Assembly (NCBI RefSeq): GCF_034931305.1
Contig: NZ_JAYGHY010000048.1
Coordinates: 1 to 22,813 of the forward strand
DNA: 22,813 nucleotides
Direction: 5' to 3'
DNA from: Cyanobium gracile_A
GTDB lineage: Bacteria > Cyanobacteriota > Cyanobacteriia > PCC-6307 > Cyanobiaceae
Part shown: piece after piece, positions 1-8,876 of the stretch
Layout: each line of letters starts with the position of its first letter
Numbering within the stretch: the stretch's first letter is position 1
Made by a program: the position numbers and the translations under genes
The notes under the pieces: model-generated
What the model saw: the letters and a program-made list of their open reading frames with translations, nothing else
Database searches by the model: none
What the model was told of the DNA's origin: nothing

Positions 1-1
1 G

Positions 2-1765
2 CCGGACGTCGCACCCCCGCGCCGGAGCCGGCCCGGGCCGGTGCGGCTGGCCCCTGCGGCGGAGGTCGGCGGCACCCGTCTGGCGCTCAACGGCCGCCCT
101 CAGCAGGCCGCCTGGCGTTGGGACGGCGATGACCCGCGCCAGCCCCGGGCGCTCTGGCTGCCCCTGGAGGTGCTGGAAGGCCAGCTGGGCTTCAGCAGCC
201 GGTCGAGCCCCGACGGGGGCCTGGCCCTGGAATGGTTCGGGCGGGAGCTGGTGGTGCCCGCCAGCCAGCAGCGCTCACTGGCGGATGAGGTGGCCGTCGA
301 CGTGGCAGCGATCTTTCAGAACGTCGGTGTGGCGGTGGAACGTCGCGGCGAGCTGCTGGATCTGCGCCTGCCGGCTCCCCGCCTGCTTCAGGTGCGCAGC
401 TCCGAGCAAGCCGGCTTCCGGCGGGTGGTGCTTGACCTTGATGGCCCCACCCTGGTGCGCAGCAGCGACGGCGGCATCCAGCTGGCCCTGCTCAGCCGGG
501 CCGACCAGCTGGCCCAGCTCACCGCCCGGGGCCTGCGCAGCGGTGCCGATGGAGCGAACCTGACCCTGAGCGTCCCGGGCGGCACCGCCCCCCTGCGCCT
601 GTTCACCCTGGGGGAGCCCGCCCGGGTGGTCATCGACCTGCCCCAGAGCGGCACCACCGGCACGGCAGCAACGCCACCGACGGCTCCGGCGCCGATCGAT
701 CCGCGGCTGCTGGCGCTGTTGGGGCCCCAGCTGCGCTGGGACCAGCAGGTGCGCGCCGTGGGGGGAACCAGGATCCAGATCAATGCCGTCAGGATCGATC
801 CGCGCAGCAGCCCCCTGGAACTGCGGACCCTCAGCCGTCCCGACGGGATGGCGGGGCTCAGCTCGCTGACCGCCCTGGCCCAGCGCCAGGACGCCCTGGT
901 GGCCATCAACGGCGGCTACTTCAACCGGGTGCGCCGGCTTCCCCTCGGCGCCCTGAAGGATCAAGGCCGCTGGCTGTCCGGTCCGATCCTCAACCGCGGC
1001 GTGGTGGGCTGGGAGCCGCGCAGCCTGCCGCGCTTCGGGCGCCTGCGGCTGGACGAATGGATCAGCGATGACCGCGGTCAGCGCTGGCCCCTGCTGACCG
1101 TGAACAGCGGCTACGCCCAGCGGGGCCTCAGCCGCTACACGGCCGAATGGGGCCGGCTCTATCAGGCCCTGACCGGCTCCGAGACAGGGCTGCTGCTCAG
1201 CGGGGGCCAGGTTCAGCGACGGATCAGCGGCACCGAGCTGGCGGCGGGGGTGCCGCTGCGGCCGGAGGACACCCTGGTGGTGGCCCGTGCGGGGGCGATC
1301 CTGCCCTGGAACGAGGGAGACCGGCTGCGAATCGAGAGCCGGCCGAGCGATCCGGTGGGCAACGCCACCTCCGTGATGGGAGGCGGACCGCTGCTGCTCC
1401 AGAACGGCCGGGTTGTTCTGAACGGCAGCGCTGAGGGATTCGGTGCCGCCTTCCTGCGCCAGGGAGCCCCGCGCACCGTGGTGGGCAGCGATGGCCGCCT
1501 GCTGTGGCTGGTGACACTGCAGGCCGCCGGGGGCGGCGGCGGGCCCACACTGGCCGAGACCGCCTGGGTACTGAAGCAAATGGGACTGGTGGATGCGCTC
1601 AACCTCGACGGCGGCAGTTCCACGGGCCTGGTGATGGGCGGCAGCCACCGGGTCAAGGGCCGGGGTGTGGCCGGCTCGGTTCACAACGGTCTGGGGCTCG
1701 TGCCGGTCGGGGGCGGCGCAGCGGCCGCCGGCCTGAGCCCCACCAGCCAGCGGCTGGCAAACTGA
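2..1765 (+). CDS. Phosphodiester glycosidase (NAGPA) domain exoprotein, 5'-truncated
   Basis: The frame is open to the left edge of the window. The first visible start is a GTG at 41 (574 residues from there), but the open upstream codons and the lack of any signal peptide suggest the true start lies outside. Numbered from that GTG, residues about 270-570 look like the NAGPA / phosphodiester glycosidase domain: an AINGGYFNR motif near 288 and an LNLDGGSSTG motif with Asp at about 523, the family's hallmark near the C-terminus. Residues about 10-100 resemble a copper-amine-oxidase-N-like module (LNGRP, then LVVP). Residues about 105-200 resemble an AMIN-type beta module (RVVLDLDGP, then RVVIDLP). 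Such proteins are normally exported and act on envelope polysaccharides or peptidoglycan; the substrate here is unknown. The stop is 19 nt before the next gene, so co-transcription is possible. The domain call is firm; the N-terminal modules are an inference. Confidence 0.82.
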   Translation, partial: PDVAPPRRSRPGPVRLAPAAEVGGTRLALNGRPQQAAWRWDGDDPRQPRALWLPLEVLEGQLGFSSRSSPDGGLALEWFGRELVVPASQQRSLADEVAVDVAAIFQNVGVAVERRGELLDLRLPAPRLLQVRSSEQAGFRRVVLDLDGPTLVRSSDGGIQLALLSRADQLAQLTARGLRSGADGANLTLSVPGGTAPLRLFTLGEPARVVIDLPQSGTTGTAATPPTAPAPIDPRLLALLGPQLRWDQQVRAVGGTRIQINAVRIDPRSSPLELRTLSRPDGMAGLSSLTALAQRQDALVAINGGYFNRVRRLPLGALKDQGRWLSGPILNRGVVGWEPRSLPRFGRLRLDEWISDDRGQRWPLLTVNSGYAQRGLSRYTAEWGRLYQALTGSETGLLLSGGQVQRRISGTELAAGVPLRPEDTLVVARAGAILPWNEGDRLRIESRPSDPVGNATSVMGGGPLLLQNGRVVLNGSAEGFGAAFLRQGAPRTVVGSDGRLLWLVTLQAAGGGGGPTLAETAWVLKQMGLVDALNLDGGSSTGLVMGGSHRVKGRGVAGSVHNGLGLVPVGGGAAAAGLSPTSQRLAN

Positions 1766-1784
1766 ACCCAGTCGCCACTCCACC

Positions 1785-2120
1785 GTGCCCCGGGGCCACA
1801 GCCTTCGCCTCACCCCCGCCGCCGCCGCCGAGCTGTGCCGCCAGGCGGCCGTGGCGGGCACCCCGGGGCTGATGCACCTGGAGCTGCTGGAGGGTGCCTG
1901 CGAAGCCTGGGCGATCCGGTTGTGCCCGGGCCACCTGGCCGGCACCCCCGTGGCCAGGGCCGACGGCATCACCCTCTATTCCCCCGCTGGGCAGCTGCCG
2001 CTGCTGCAGGGCCTGCAGCTCGACTATCGGGGCGACCTCAGCGGCGGCGGGTTTCTGGTGCGTCCCGGGCCGGGCGTGAGCACCTGTGCCTGCGGGGCCG
2101 CCTTCAGCCGCCAGACCTGA
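1785..2120 (+). CDS. HesB/IscA-like (A-type Fe-S carrier fold) small protein
   Basis: This 111-residue protein starts at GTG 1785. Its C-terminal half follows the A-type Fe-S scaffold pattern: DGITLYSP, then LPLLQGLQLDY, GGGFLVRPGPG and a terminal STCACGAAF with Cys101 and Cys103. That matches the DyxxxLxxxGF and CxCGxSF pattern of IscA/SufA/HesB. The first conserved Cys of the family, normally in a GGCSG turn, is not present in that context. The nearest Cys lies in LLEGACEAW (about residue 38) with no glycine-rich turn. It may therefore bind Fe-S differently or not at all. It lies 19 nt after the glycosidase-type gene and 85 nt before rpsL in the same orientation. The family assignment is from pattern memory; function is not established. 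Confidence 0.7.
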   Translation: MPRGHSLRLTPAAAAELCRQAAVAGTPGLMHLELLEGACEAWAIRLCPGHLAGTPVARADGITLYSPAGQLPLLQGLQLDYRGDLSGGGFLVRPGPGVSTCACGAAFSRQT

Positions 2121-2159
2121 GGGGGACGGCGACGAAGTAAGGTGTCGGATTGTCGAAAC

Positions 2160-2175
2160 GGTCGGACAACCGACC
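2160..2175 (+). promoter_or_regulatory. Small hairpin in the rpsL leader
   Basis: There is a perfect 6-bp stem, GGTCGG (2160-2165) with CCGACC (2170-2175), closed by an ACAA loop. It ends 30 nt before the rpsL ATG, in the 85-nt gap after the HesB-like gene. It could be part of the str operon leader, where ribosomal-protein feedback elements are common in bacteria. No specific S7 or S12 binding motif is recognised. No convincing -35/-10 pair is visible; TAAGGT at 2137-2142 is only a weak -10 candidate. Confidence 0.35.
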
Positions 2176-2205
2176 CGTCCACACCGAGCAGCACCCCGGC
2201 CTTCG

Positions 2206-2580
2206 ATGCCCACTATTCAGCAGCTGATCCGCACCGAGCGGCAGCGTCTCACCCGCAAGACGAAGTCGCCCGCCCTGCGCGCCTGCCCTGAGCGGCGTGG
2301 CGTCTGCACCCGGGTGTACACCTCCACCCCGAAGAAGCCCAACTCGGCGCTGCGCAAGGTGGCCCGTGTGCGCCTCACCTCCGGGTTTGAGGTGACGGCC
2401 TACATCCCCGGCATCGGCCACAACCTTCAGGAGCACTCGGTGGTTCTGATCCGCGGCGGCCGCGTCAAGGACCTGCCCGGTGTCCGCTACCACATCATCC
2501 GCGGCACCCTCGACACCTCCGGGGTCAAGGATCGGCGGCAGTCCCGCTCCAAGTACGGCGCCAAGACACCGAAGGCCTGA
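2206..2580 (+). CDS. rpsL: 30S ribosomal protein S12
   Basis: The protein has 124 residues, the usual bacterial S12 length. It begins MPTIQQLIRTERQ and carries the conserved RGVCTRVYT and PKKPNSALRK loop (about residues 31-51) and the GGRVKDLPGVRYH segment. S12 sits in the decoding centre and monitors codon-anticodon pairing. The lysines of the PKKPNS loop are the unmutated, streptomycin-sensitive form. ATG 2206 was chosen because it gives the canonical N-terminus; the frame also stays open upstream to 2086 without homology. It heads the str block rpsL-rpsG-fusA-tuf. No Shine-Dalgarno sequence is seen; the start is preceded by CCCCGGCCTTCG. Confidence 0.98.
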   Translation: MPTIQQLIRTERQRLTRKTKSPALRACPERRGVCTRVYTSTPKKPNSALRKVARVRLTSGFEVTAYIPGIGHNLQEHSVVLIRGGRVKDLPGVRYHIIRGTLDTSGVKDRRQSRSKYGAKTPKA

Positions 2581-2644
2581 GCTTTCGTTCCCCCGGCTCT
2601 TCGCGGCCGGACCAGCCCTCTCCCGCTTTTTCTCCCTCCGTTCC

Positions 2645-3115
2645 ATGTCCCGCCGCAACGCCGCCGAGAAACGCCCGGTTCTCCCGGACCCTCAGTTCAA
2701 CAGCCGCCTGGCCTCGATGATCGTGGCCCGGCTGATGAAGCACGGCAAGAAGTCCACGGCCCAGCGCATCCTGTCCGATGCCTTCACCCTGATCAACGAG
2801 CGCACCGGCGCCGATCCGCTCGAGCTGTTCGAGACGGCGGTCCGCAACGCCACCCCCCTGGTGGAAGTGCGGGCCCGGCGGGTCGGTGGCGCCACCTACC
2901 AGGTGCCGATGGAAGTGCGTCAGGAGCGGGGCACCGCCATGGCGCTGCGCTGGCTGGTCAACTTCTCCCGGGCCCGCAACGGCAGGAGCATGGCCCAGAA
3001 GCTGGCCGGTGAGCTGATGGACGCGGCCAATGAAGCCGGCAGTGCCGTCCGCAAGCGGGAGGAGACCCACAAGATGGCCGAAGCCAACAAGGCCTTCGCC
3101 CACTACCGCTACTGA
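2645..3115 (+). CDS. rpsG: 30S ribosomal protein S7
   Basis: The protein has 156 residues, a standard bacterial and chloroplast S7 length. It begins MSRRNAAEKRPVLPDP, has the LASMIVARLMKHGKKSTA helix and ends with KMAEANKAFAHYRY. S7 nucleates assembly of the 30S head and contacts E-site tRNA. ATG 2645 lies 64 nt after the rpsL stop; the in-frame extension upstream has no S7 similarity. The leader is almost purely pyrimidine just before the ATG (TTTTTCTCCCTCCGTTCC) and has no Shine-Dalgarno motif. Confidence 0.98.
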   Translation: MSRRNAAEKRPVLPDPQFNSRLASMIVARLMKHGKKSTAQRILSDAFTLINERTGADPLELFETAVRNATPLVEVRARRVGGATYQVPMEVRQERGTAMALRWLVNFSRARNGRSMAQKLAGELMDAANEAGSAVRKREETHKMAEANKAFAHYRY

Positions 3116-3125
3116 GCCGCCCCTA

Positions 3126-3155
3126 GGGGCCGGATCCCTGGGCTGATCCGGTTCC
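3126..3155 (+). promoter_or_regulatory. Stem-loop in the rpsG-fusA intergenic region
   Basis: CCGGATC (3130-3136) pairs perfectly with GATCCGG (3145-3151). The stem extends by two G-U and two G-C pairs to 3126/3155, giving about 11 bp with an 8-nt loop. It begins 11 nt after the rpsG stop and overlaps a GCCCCTAGGGGC palindrome (3117-3128). No T-run follows, so it is not a standard intrinsic terminator. It could mark an RNA-processing or attenuation point between rpsG and fusA. The structure is visible; its role is a guess. Confidence 0.45.
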
Positions 3156-3180
3156 TGCAGATCGAACCAACCCCGGTCTG

Positions 3181-3186
3181 TAAAAT
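3181..3186 (+). promoter_or_regulatory. Candidate -10 box for a fusA-proximal promoter
   Basis: TAAAAT matches five of six bases of the TATAAT consensus. It stands out in a very GC-rich setting, in the 112-nt rpsG-fusA gap, 42 nt before the fusA GTG. No matching -35 hexamer is visible about 17 nt upstream. It might drive fusA-tuf separately from rpsL-rpsG. Confidence 0.3.
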
Positions 3187-3227
3187 TACGCCCGCTTTTC
3201 GTCGACCCACCCCCGGAGAACTTTCCC

Positions 3228-5303
3228 GTGGCCCGCGCCTACCCCCTGGAACGCGTCAGAAATATCGGTATCGCCGCTCACATCGACGCGGGCAAGACCA
3301 CCACGACCGAACGGATTCTGTTTTATTCCGGCGTGGTCCACAAGATGGGCGAGGTGCACGATGGCGCCGCCGTCACCGACTGGATGGAGCAGGAGCGCGA
3401 GCGGGGGATCACCATCACCGCCGCCGCCATCTCCACCAGCTGGAAGGACAACCGGATCAACATCATCGACACCCCTGGCCACGTCGATTTCACGATCGAA
3501 GTGGAACGCTCGATGCGGGTGCTCGACGGTGTCGTCGCCGTGTTCTGTGCCGTCGGTGGCGTGCAGCCCCAGTCGGAAACCGTCTGGCGCCAGGCCGATC
3601 GCTACAACGTGCCCCGGATCGTGTTTGTCAACAAGATGGACCGGACCGGCGCCAACTTCCTGAAGGTCTACGACCAGATCAAGGATCGCCTCAAGGCCAA
3701 CGCCGTGCCGATCCAGCTGCCGATCGGTGCCGAGGGTGACCTCAAAGGCATCATCGATCTGGTGCGAAACAAGGCGATCATCTACACCAATGATCTCGGC
3801 ACCGACATTCTCGAAGAGGAGATTCCCGCCGACATGCAGGACGAGGCTGCCGAGTGGCGCCAGAAGCTCATGGAGTCGGTGGCCGAAACCGACGAAGAGC
3901 TGATCGAAGCCTTCCTCGAGAACGGTGAGCTCACCCAGGAGCAGCTGATGCGTGGCATCCGCCTCGGGGTGCTGCAACACGGCATGGTGCCGATTCTCTG
4001 CGGCTCCGCCTTCAAGAACAAGGGCGTCCAGCTGGTGCTCGATGCGGTGGTCGACTACCTGCCCGCCCCCGTTGATGTGCCGCCGATCCATGGCCTCCTG
4101 GCCGACGGCAGCGAAGCCACCCGTGCCTGTGACGACAGCGCTCCCTTCAGTGCCCTGGCCTTCAAGGTCATGGCCGACCCCTACGGCAAGCTCACCTTCG
4201 TCCGCATGTACAGCGGCGTGCTGCAGAAGGGCAGCTACGTGCTCAACTCCACCAAGGACAAAAAAGAGCGCATCTCCCGCCTGATCCTGCTCAAGGCCGA
4301 TGAGCGCGAGGAGGTGGACGAACTGCGGGCTGGCGACCTGGGCGCCGTTCTCGGCCTCAAGGACACCACCACGGGCGACACCCTCTGCGTCGACTCCGAT
4401 CCGATCATTCTGGAATCCCTGTTCATCCCCGAACCAGTGATCTCCGTGGCCGTGGAGCCCAAGACCAAGGGCGACATGGAAAAACTCGGCAAGGCCCTGC
4501 AGTCCCTCTCCGAGGAAGATCCCACCTTCCGGGTCTCCACCGATCCGGAAACCAACCAGACCGTGATCGCCGGCATGGGCGAACTACACCTGGAGATCCT
4601 GGTCGACCGCATGCTGCGGGAGTTCAAGGTGGAGGCCAACATCGGTGCCCCCCAGGTGTCCTACCGGGAAACCATCCGCGGCAGTGCCAAGGGTGAGGGC
4701 AAGTTCGCCCGCCAGACGGGAGGCAAGGGCCAGTACGGCCATGTGGTGATCGAAATGCAGCCCGGCGAGCCGGGTTCAGGGTTCGAGTTCGTCAACAAGA
4801 TTGTTGGCGGCATCGTTCCCAAGGAGTACATCGGTCCGGCGGAAGCCGGCATGAAGGAAACCTGCCAGTCCGGTGTGATTGCCGGTTTCCCCATGATCGA
4901 TGTCCGGGTCACCATGGTGGACGGCTCTTATCACGACGTCGACTCTTCGGAGATGGCGTTCAAGATCGCCGGTTCCTTGGCCTTCAAAGATGGCGTCAAG
5001 AAGTGCAATCCCGTACTTCTTGAGCCGATGATGAAGGTTGAGGTCGAGGTCCCCGAGGATTACCTCGGTTCGGTCATCGGCGACCTTTCCTCCCGCCGCG
5101 GCCAGGTCGAAGGACAGTCCGTCGACAACGGACAGTCCAAAGTCCAGTCCAAAGTGCCTCTGGCCGAAATGTTCGGCTACGCCACCCAGCTCCGATCCAT
5201 GACCCAGGGTCGGGGTATCTTCTCGATGGAGTTCAGCCATTACGAGGAAGTTCCTCGCAATGTGGCGGAAGCCATCATCTCCAAGAATCAGGGCAATTCC
5301 TGA
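3228..5303 (+). CDS. fusA: Translation elongation factor G
   Basis: The 691-residue protein is full length for bacterial EF-G. The GTP-binding motifs are AHIDAGKT (17-24), the switch II DTPGH (81-85) and NKMD (135-138), followed by the beta-barrel and the C-terminal EF-G domains with SDPIILESL-type and GELHLEILVDRM segments. EF-G uses GTP to translocate tRNA and mRNA on the ribosome and also aids ribosome recycling. The start is GTG 3228, chosen because it gives the canonical N-terminus MARAYPLERVRNIGI. A GGAG lies 9 nt upstream of it, a weak ribosome-binding site. The tuf gene follows after 42 nt. Confidence 0.98.
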   Translation: MARAYPLERVRNIGIAAHIDAGKTTTTERILFYSGVVHKMGEVHDGAAVTDWMEQERERGITITAAAISTSWKDNRINIIDTPGHVDFTIEVERSMRVLDGVVAVFCAVGGVQPQSETVWRQADRYNVPRIVFVNKMDRTGANFLKVYDQIKDRLKANAVPIQLPIGAEGDLKGIIDLVRNKAIIYTNDLGTDILEEEIPADMQDEAAEWRQKLMESVAETDEELIEAFLENGELTQEQLMRGIRLGVLQHGMVPILCGSAFKNKGVQLVLDAVVDYLPAPVDVPPIHGLLADGSEATRACDDSAPFSALAFKVMADPYGKLTFVRMYSGVLQKGSYVLNSTKDKKERISRLILLKADEREEVDELRAGDLGAVLGLKDTTTGDTLCVDSDPIILESLFIPEPVISVAVEPKTKGDMEKLGKALQSLSEEDPTFRVSTDPETNQTVIAGMGELHLEILVDRMLREFKVEANIGAPQVSYRETIRGSAKGEGKFARQTGGKGQYGHVVIEMQPGEPGSGFEFVNKIVGGIVPKEYIGPAEAGMKETCQSGVIAGFPMIDVRVTMVDGSYHDVDSSEMAFKIAGSLAFKDGVKKCNPVLLEPMMKVEVEVPEDYLGSVIGDLSSRRGQVEGQSVDNGQSKVQSKVPLAEMFGYATQLRSMTQGRGIFSMEFSHYEEVPRNVAEAIISKNQGNS

Positions 5304-5345
5304 TCTTTCTTTCCATCCAACCCACCCCCCCGATTCTTTCCTTCC

Positions 5346-6575
<1,230 letters not shown>

Positions 6576-6592
6576 GGCTGATCTAGCCTTTT

Positions 6593-6626
6593 GGGGGGAG
6601 CCTCTCCTGAGAGAAGCTCCCCTTTT
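6593..6626 (+). terminator. Rho-independent terminator after tuf
   Basis: GGGGAGC (6595-6601) pairs with GCTCCCC (6616-6622). An inner CTCTC/GAGAG stem (6602-6606 with 6609-6613) has a 2-nt AA bulge on the right arm. TTTT follows at 6623-6626. It starts about 20 nt after the tuf stop and lies 80 nt before rpsJ. It could end the str transcript, or act as a partial terminator that lowers rpsJ expression relative to tuf. Confidence 0.78.
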
Positions 6627-6706
6627 CGGAACCACCGGTTCCCGGTGCACCTCGACAATCCGTTTCAGCGGCACCGCCGCCGCCCTTCGCCCGCGCTTCC
6701 CTTCCG

Positions 6707-7027
6707 ATGACCGCTTCCATCCCCCAGCAGAAGATCCGCATCCGCCTGAAGGCCTTCGATCGCCGCATGCTGGATCTCTCCTGCGAAAAAATCATCGAAA
6801 CTGCCGATCACACCGCTGCCACGGCGATCGGTCCGATCCCCCTGCCCACCAAGCGCAAGATCTACTGCGTGCTGCGCTCGCCTCACGTCGACAAGGATTC
6901 CCGTGAGCACTTCGAGACCCGCACCCACCGCCGGATCATCGACATTTACAGCCCCAGTTCCAAGACCATCGACGCCCTGATGAAGCTCGACCTGCCCAGT
7001 GGTGTGGACATCGAGGTCAAGCTCTGA
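6707..7027 (+). CDS. rpsJ: 30S ribosomal protein S10
   Basis: The 106-residue protein has the conserved S10 core: QKIRIRLKAFDRRMLD at the N-terminus, GPIPLPTKRKIYCVLRSPHVDKDSREHFE in the middle and a C-terminal SGVDIEVKL. S10 is part of the 30S head and is also the NusE partner of NusB in antitermination. ATG 6707 follows the pyrimidine-rich CGCTTCCCTTCCG. In cyanobacteria rpsJ commonly lies just downstream of tuf rather than heading an S10 operon, as here. A GC-rich hairpin follows the stop, but without a good T-run. Confidence 0.97.
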   Translation: MTASIPQQKIRIRLKAFDRRMLDLSCEKIIETADHTAATAIGPIPLPTKRKIYCVLRSPHVDKDSREHFETRTHRRIIDIYSPSSKTIDALMKLDLPSGVDIEVKL

Positions 7028-7071
7028 TGGTGACGGGGCCCTGCGGCCTTCGCCGGGCGGGTCGGTGTTTC

Positions 7072-7077
7072 TAGGAT
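7072..7077 (+). promoter_or_regulatory. Candidate -10 box upstream of the Lon-domain gene
   Basis: TAGGAT lies in the 139-nt gap between rpsJ and the Lon-domain gene, 95 nt before the GTG start. It is a four-of-six match to TATAAT with no recognisable -35. A similar TAGGATC lies just before the DUF1997 gene (9714). Confidence 0.25.
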
Positions 7078-7166
7078 CGATTCAAACTTGAGATGTTCTG
7101 GTTGATCCTTTCGCTGCCGACCCCCGATCGCCCCTTTCCCCCTGCCGCCAGCGGCAACATCCGCGC

Positions 7167-7835
7167 GTGACTGATCTGGCCGTCAGGGAATTGCCCCTGT
7201 TCCCCCTGCCTGATGTGGTGCTCTTCCCCCAGGAGGTGTTGCCGCTTCACATCTTTGAGCCGCGTTATCGCATGATGCTGCGCACGGCGATGTCGGAGGA
7301 TCGGCGCTTCGGCGTGGTTCGCTGGGACCCCCAGAGCAAACGCATGGCGGACGTGGGCTGCTGCGCCGAGATCCTCCACTGCCAGGTGCAGGACGACGAC
7401 CGCAGCAACATCGTCACGATGGGCCAGCAGCGCTTCCGGGTCCTCGACATCGTGCGCGATACGCCCTTCCGGGTGGGCATGGTCAGCTGGATCGAAGACA
7501 CCGTGAGCGAAAGCCATGAGGAGCTCGAGACGCTCACCAGCACGGTCACCCGGGCCCTGAGGGACGTCGTCGATCTCACCGGCAAGCTGATCGGCAAGCC
7601 CTCGTCGCTGCCCGCCGACCTGCCCGATCTGCCGCGGGAACTCTCCTTCTGGATCGGCGCCCATCTCGGTGGGCCGGTGGCCGATCACCAGCAGGCCCTG
7701 CTGGAAATCACCGACACCGGGGAACGGCTGCGCCAGGAATACGAACTGCTGGATCAGACCCGGCGGCAACTGGCGGCCCGCACCGTCCTCAAGGACACCT
7801 TCTCCAGCCTCGGCGACGACGACAACGAGGCCTGA
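7167..7835 (+). CDS. LON substrate-binding domain (PUA-like) protein
   Basis: The 222-residue protein starts at GTG 7167. The N-terminal 120 residues match the Lon N-domain pattern: ELPLFPLPDVVLFPQEVLPLHIFEPRYRMML, then FGVVRWDP, and GQQRFRVLDI with the turn to FRVGMV. The C-terminal half is helical (LRQEYELLDQTRRQL). There is no AAA+ ATPase or Lon protease domain, so this is a stand-alone Lon-N homologue. Such proteins are widespread in cyanobacteria and plastids; a substrate-recognition or chaperone role is suspected but not shown here. It ends 3 nt before the next gene, so the two are probably co-transcribed. Confidence 0.88.
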   Translation: MTDLAVRELPLFPLPDVVLFPQEVLPLHIFEPRYRMMLRTAMSEDRRFGVVRWDPQSKRMADVGCCAEILHCQVQDDDRSNIVTMGQQRFRVLDIVRDTPFRVGMVSWIEDTVSESHEELETLTSTVTRALRDVVDLTGKLIGKPSSLPADLPDLPRELSFWIGAHLGGPVADHQQALLEITDTGERLRQEYELLDQTRRQLAARTVLKDTFSSLGDDDNEA

Positions 7836-7838
7836 ACC

Positions 7839-8876
7839 ATGGCGAGCCTATTTCCGGGCGGCGTCCTGCTGCCCTTCCTGGTGACGGGGGGTGTTCTTGT
7901 TGCGGTCCTGGTGGCCCTGCTCTGGCAGCGCCGCTCAAGGGCCTACTTGTCAGCGGCCAGCGTGGCCGCCGCCTACGACCGCTGGACGGACGACCGGCTG
8001 CTGGAGCGTCTGTGGGGCGAGCACGTGCATCTGGGGCACTACGGCGATCCTCCCGAACCGCGGGATTTCCGGGCCGCCAAGGCCGCCTTCGTGCATGAGC
8101 TGGCCCGCTGGAGCGGCCTCGACCGTCTGCCCCCCGGCAGCCGGGTGCTGGATGTGGGCTGCGGCATCGGCGGCAGCGCCAGGATCCTGGCCCGGGACTA
8201 CGGCTTCAAGGTGCTGGGCATCAGCATCAGTCCGGCCCAGATCGCCCGGGCACGGGAGCTCACCCCGGCCGATCTGCCGGACTGCCGCTTCGCCGTCATG
8301 GATGCCCTGGCCCTGGATCTGCCGGACGGGAGTCCTGACGCGGGCTTCGACGCGGTCTGGAGTGTGGAGGCCGGCCCCCACATGCCCGACAAGCAACGCT
8401 ACGCCGACGAGATGCTGCGTGTGCTGCGGCCGGGGGGCTGCCTGGCGGTGGCCGACTGGAACCGCCGCGATCCGGCCGTCGCCCCCATGAACCGCCTGGA
8501 GCGCTGGGTGATGCGCCAGCTGCTCGACCAGTGGGCCCATCCCGAGTTCGCCAGCATTCCGTCCCTGAGGCGAAACCTGGAGACCAGCCCCTGGAACCGC
8601 GGCCTGCCGATCAGCACCGCCGACTGGACCGCGGCCACCCTGCCTTCATGGGTGGATTCCATCGTTGAGGGGGTGCGCCGCCCCGGGGCAGTGCTGGGTC
8701 TGGGTCCGCGGGCCGTGGTTCAGGGCCTGCGGGAAACCCCGACGCTGCTGTTGATGGACTGGGCCTTCCGCACCGGTCTTATGCAGTTCGGCGTCTTCCG
8801 CGGCCCCTTGCCGCCCAACGATGGTGACCAAGCCCCGGAGCTCAGGGCGCCTTCTCTTCGACGGCAAGGTTGCTGA
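7839..8876 (+). CDS. MPBQ/MSBQ methyltransferase (Sll0418-type), membrane-anchored
   Basis: The 345-residue protein has one N-terminal membrane helix (about residues 6-28, LLPFLVTGGVLVAVLVALLW). An S-adenosylmethionine-dependent methyltransferase domain follows, with motif I VLDVGCGIGG at about 103-112. The segments AYDRWTDDRLLERLWGEHVHL, GHYGDPP and SVEAGPHMPDK closely match Synechocystis Sll0418 as I remember it. That enzyme methylates 2-methyl-6-phytyl- and solanesyl-benzoquinol in tocopherol and plastoquinone synthesis at the membrane. ATG 7839 follows the Lon-domain gene by 3 nt. Its last 35 nt overlap, tail to tail, the end of pheA on the other strand. It is confidently of this family; substrate preference cannot be read from sequence. 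Confidence 0.88.
   Translation: MASLFPGGVLLPFLVTGGVLVAVLVALLWQRRSRAYLSAASVAAAYDRWTDDRLLERLWGEHVHLGHYGDPPEPRDFRAAKAAFVHELARWSGLDRLPPGSRVLDVGCGIGGSARILARDYGFKVLGISISPAQIARARELTPADLPDCRFAVMDALALDLPDGSPDAGFDAVWSVEAGPHMPDKQRYADEMLRVLRPGGCLAVADWNRRDPAVAPMNRLERWVMRQLLDQWAHPEFASIPSLRRNLETSPWNRGLPISTADWTAATLPSWVDSIVEGVRRPGAVLGLGPRAVVQGLRETPTLLLMDWAFRTGLMQFGVFRGPLPPNDGDQAPELRAPSLRRQGC

Noticed and set aside
275..1972. Long open frame (565 codons) on the minus strand opposite the glycosidase-type gene
   Set aside because: It has no recognisable domain, is rich in Gln, Ala and Gly as expected of an antisense frame in GC-rich DNA, and covers a well-supported gene.
7036..7070. GC-rich hairpin after rpsJ as a terminator
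   Set aside because: The CGGC/GCCG stem is short and the T-stretch (TTT at 7068-7070) is too far from it to call an intrinsic terminator.
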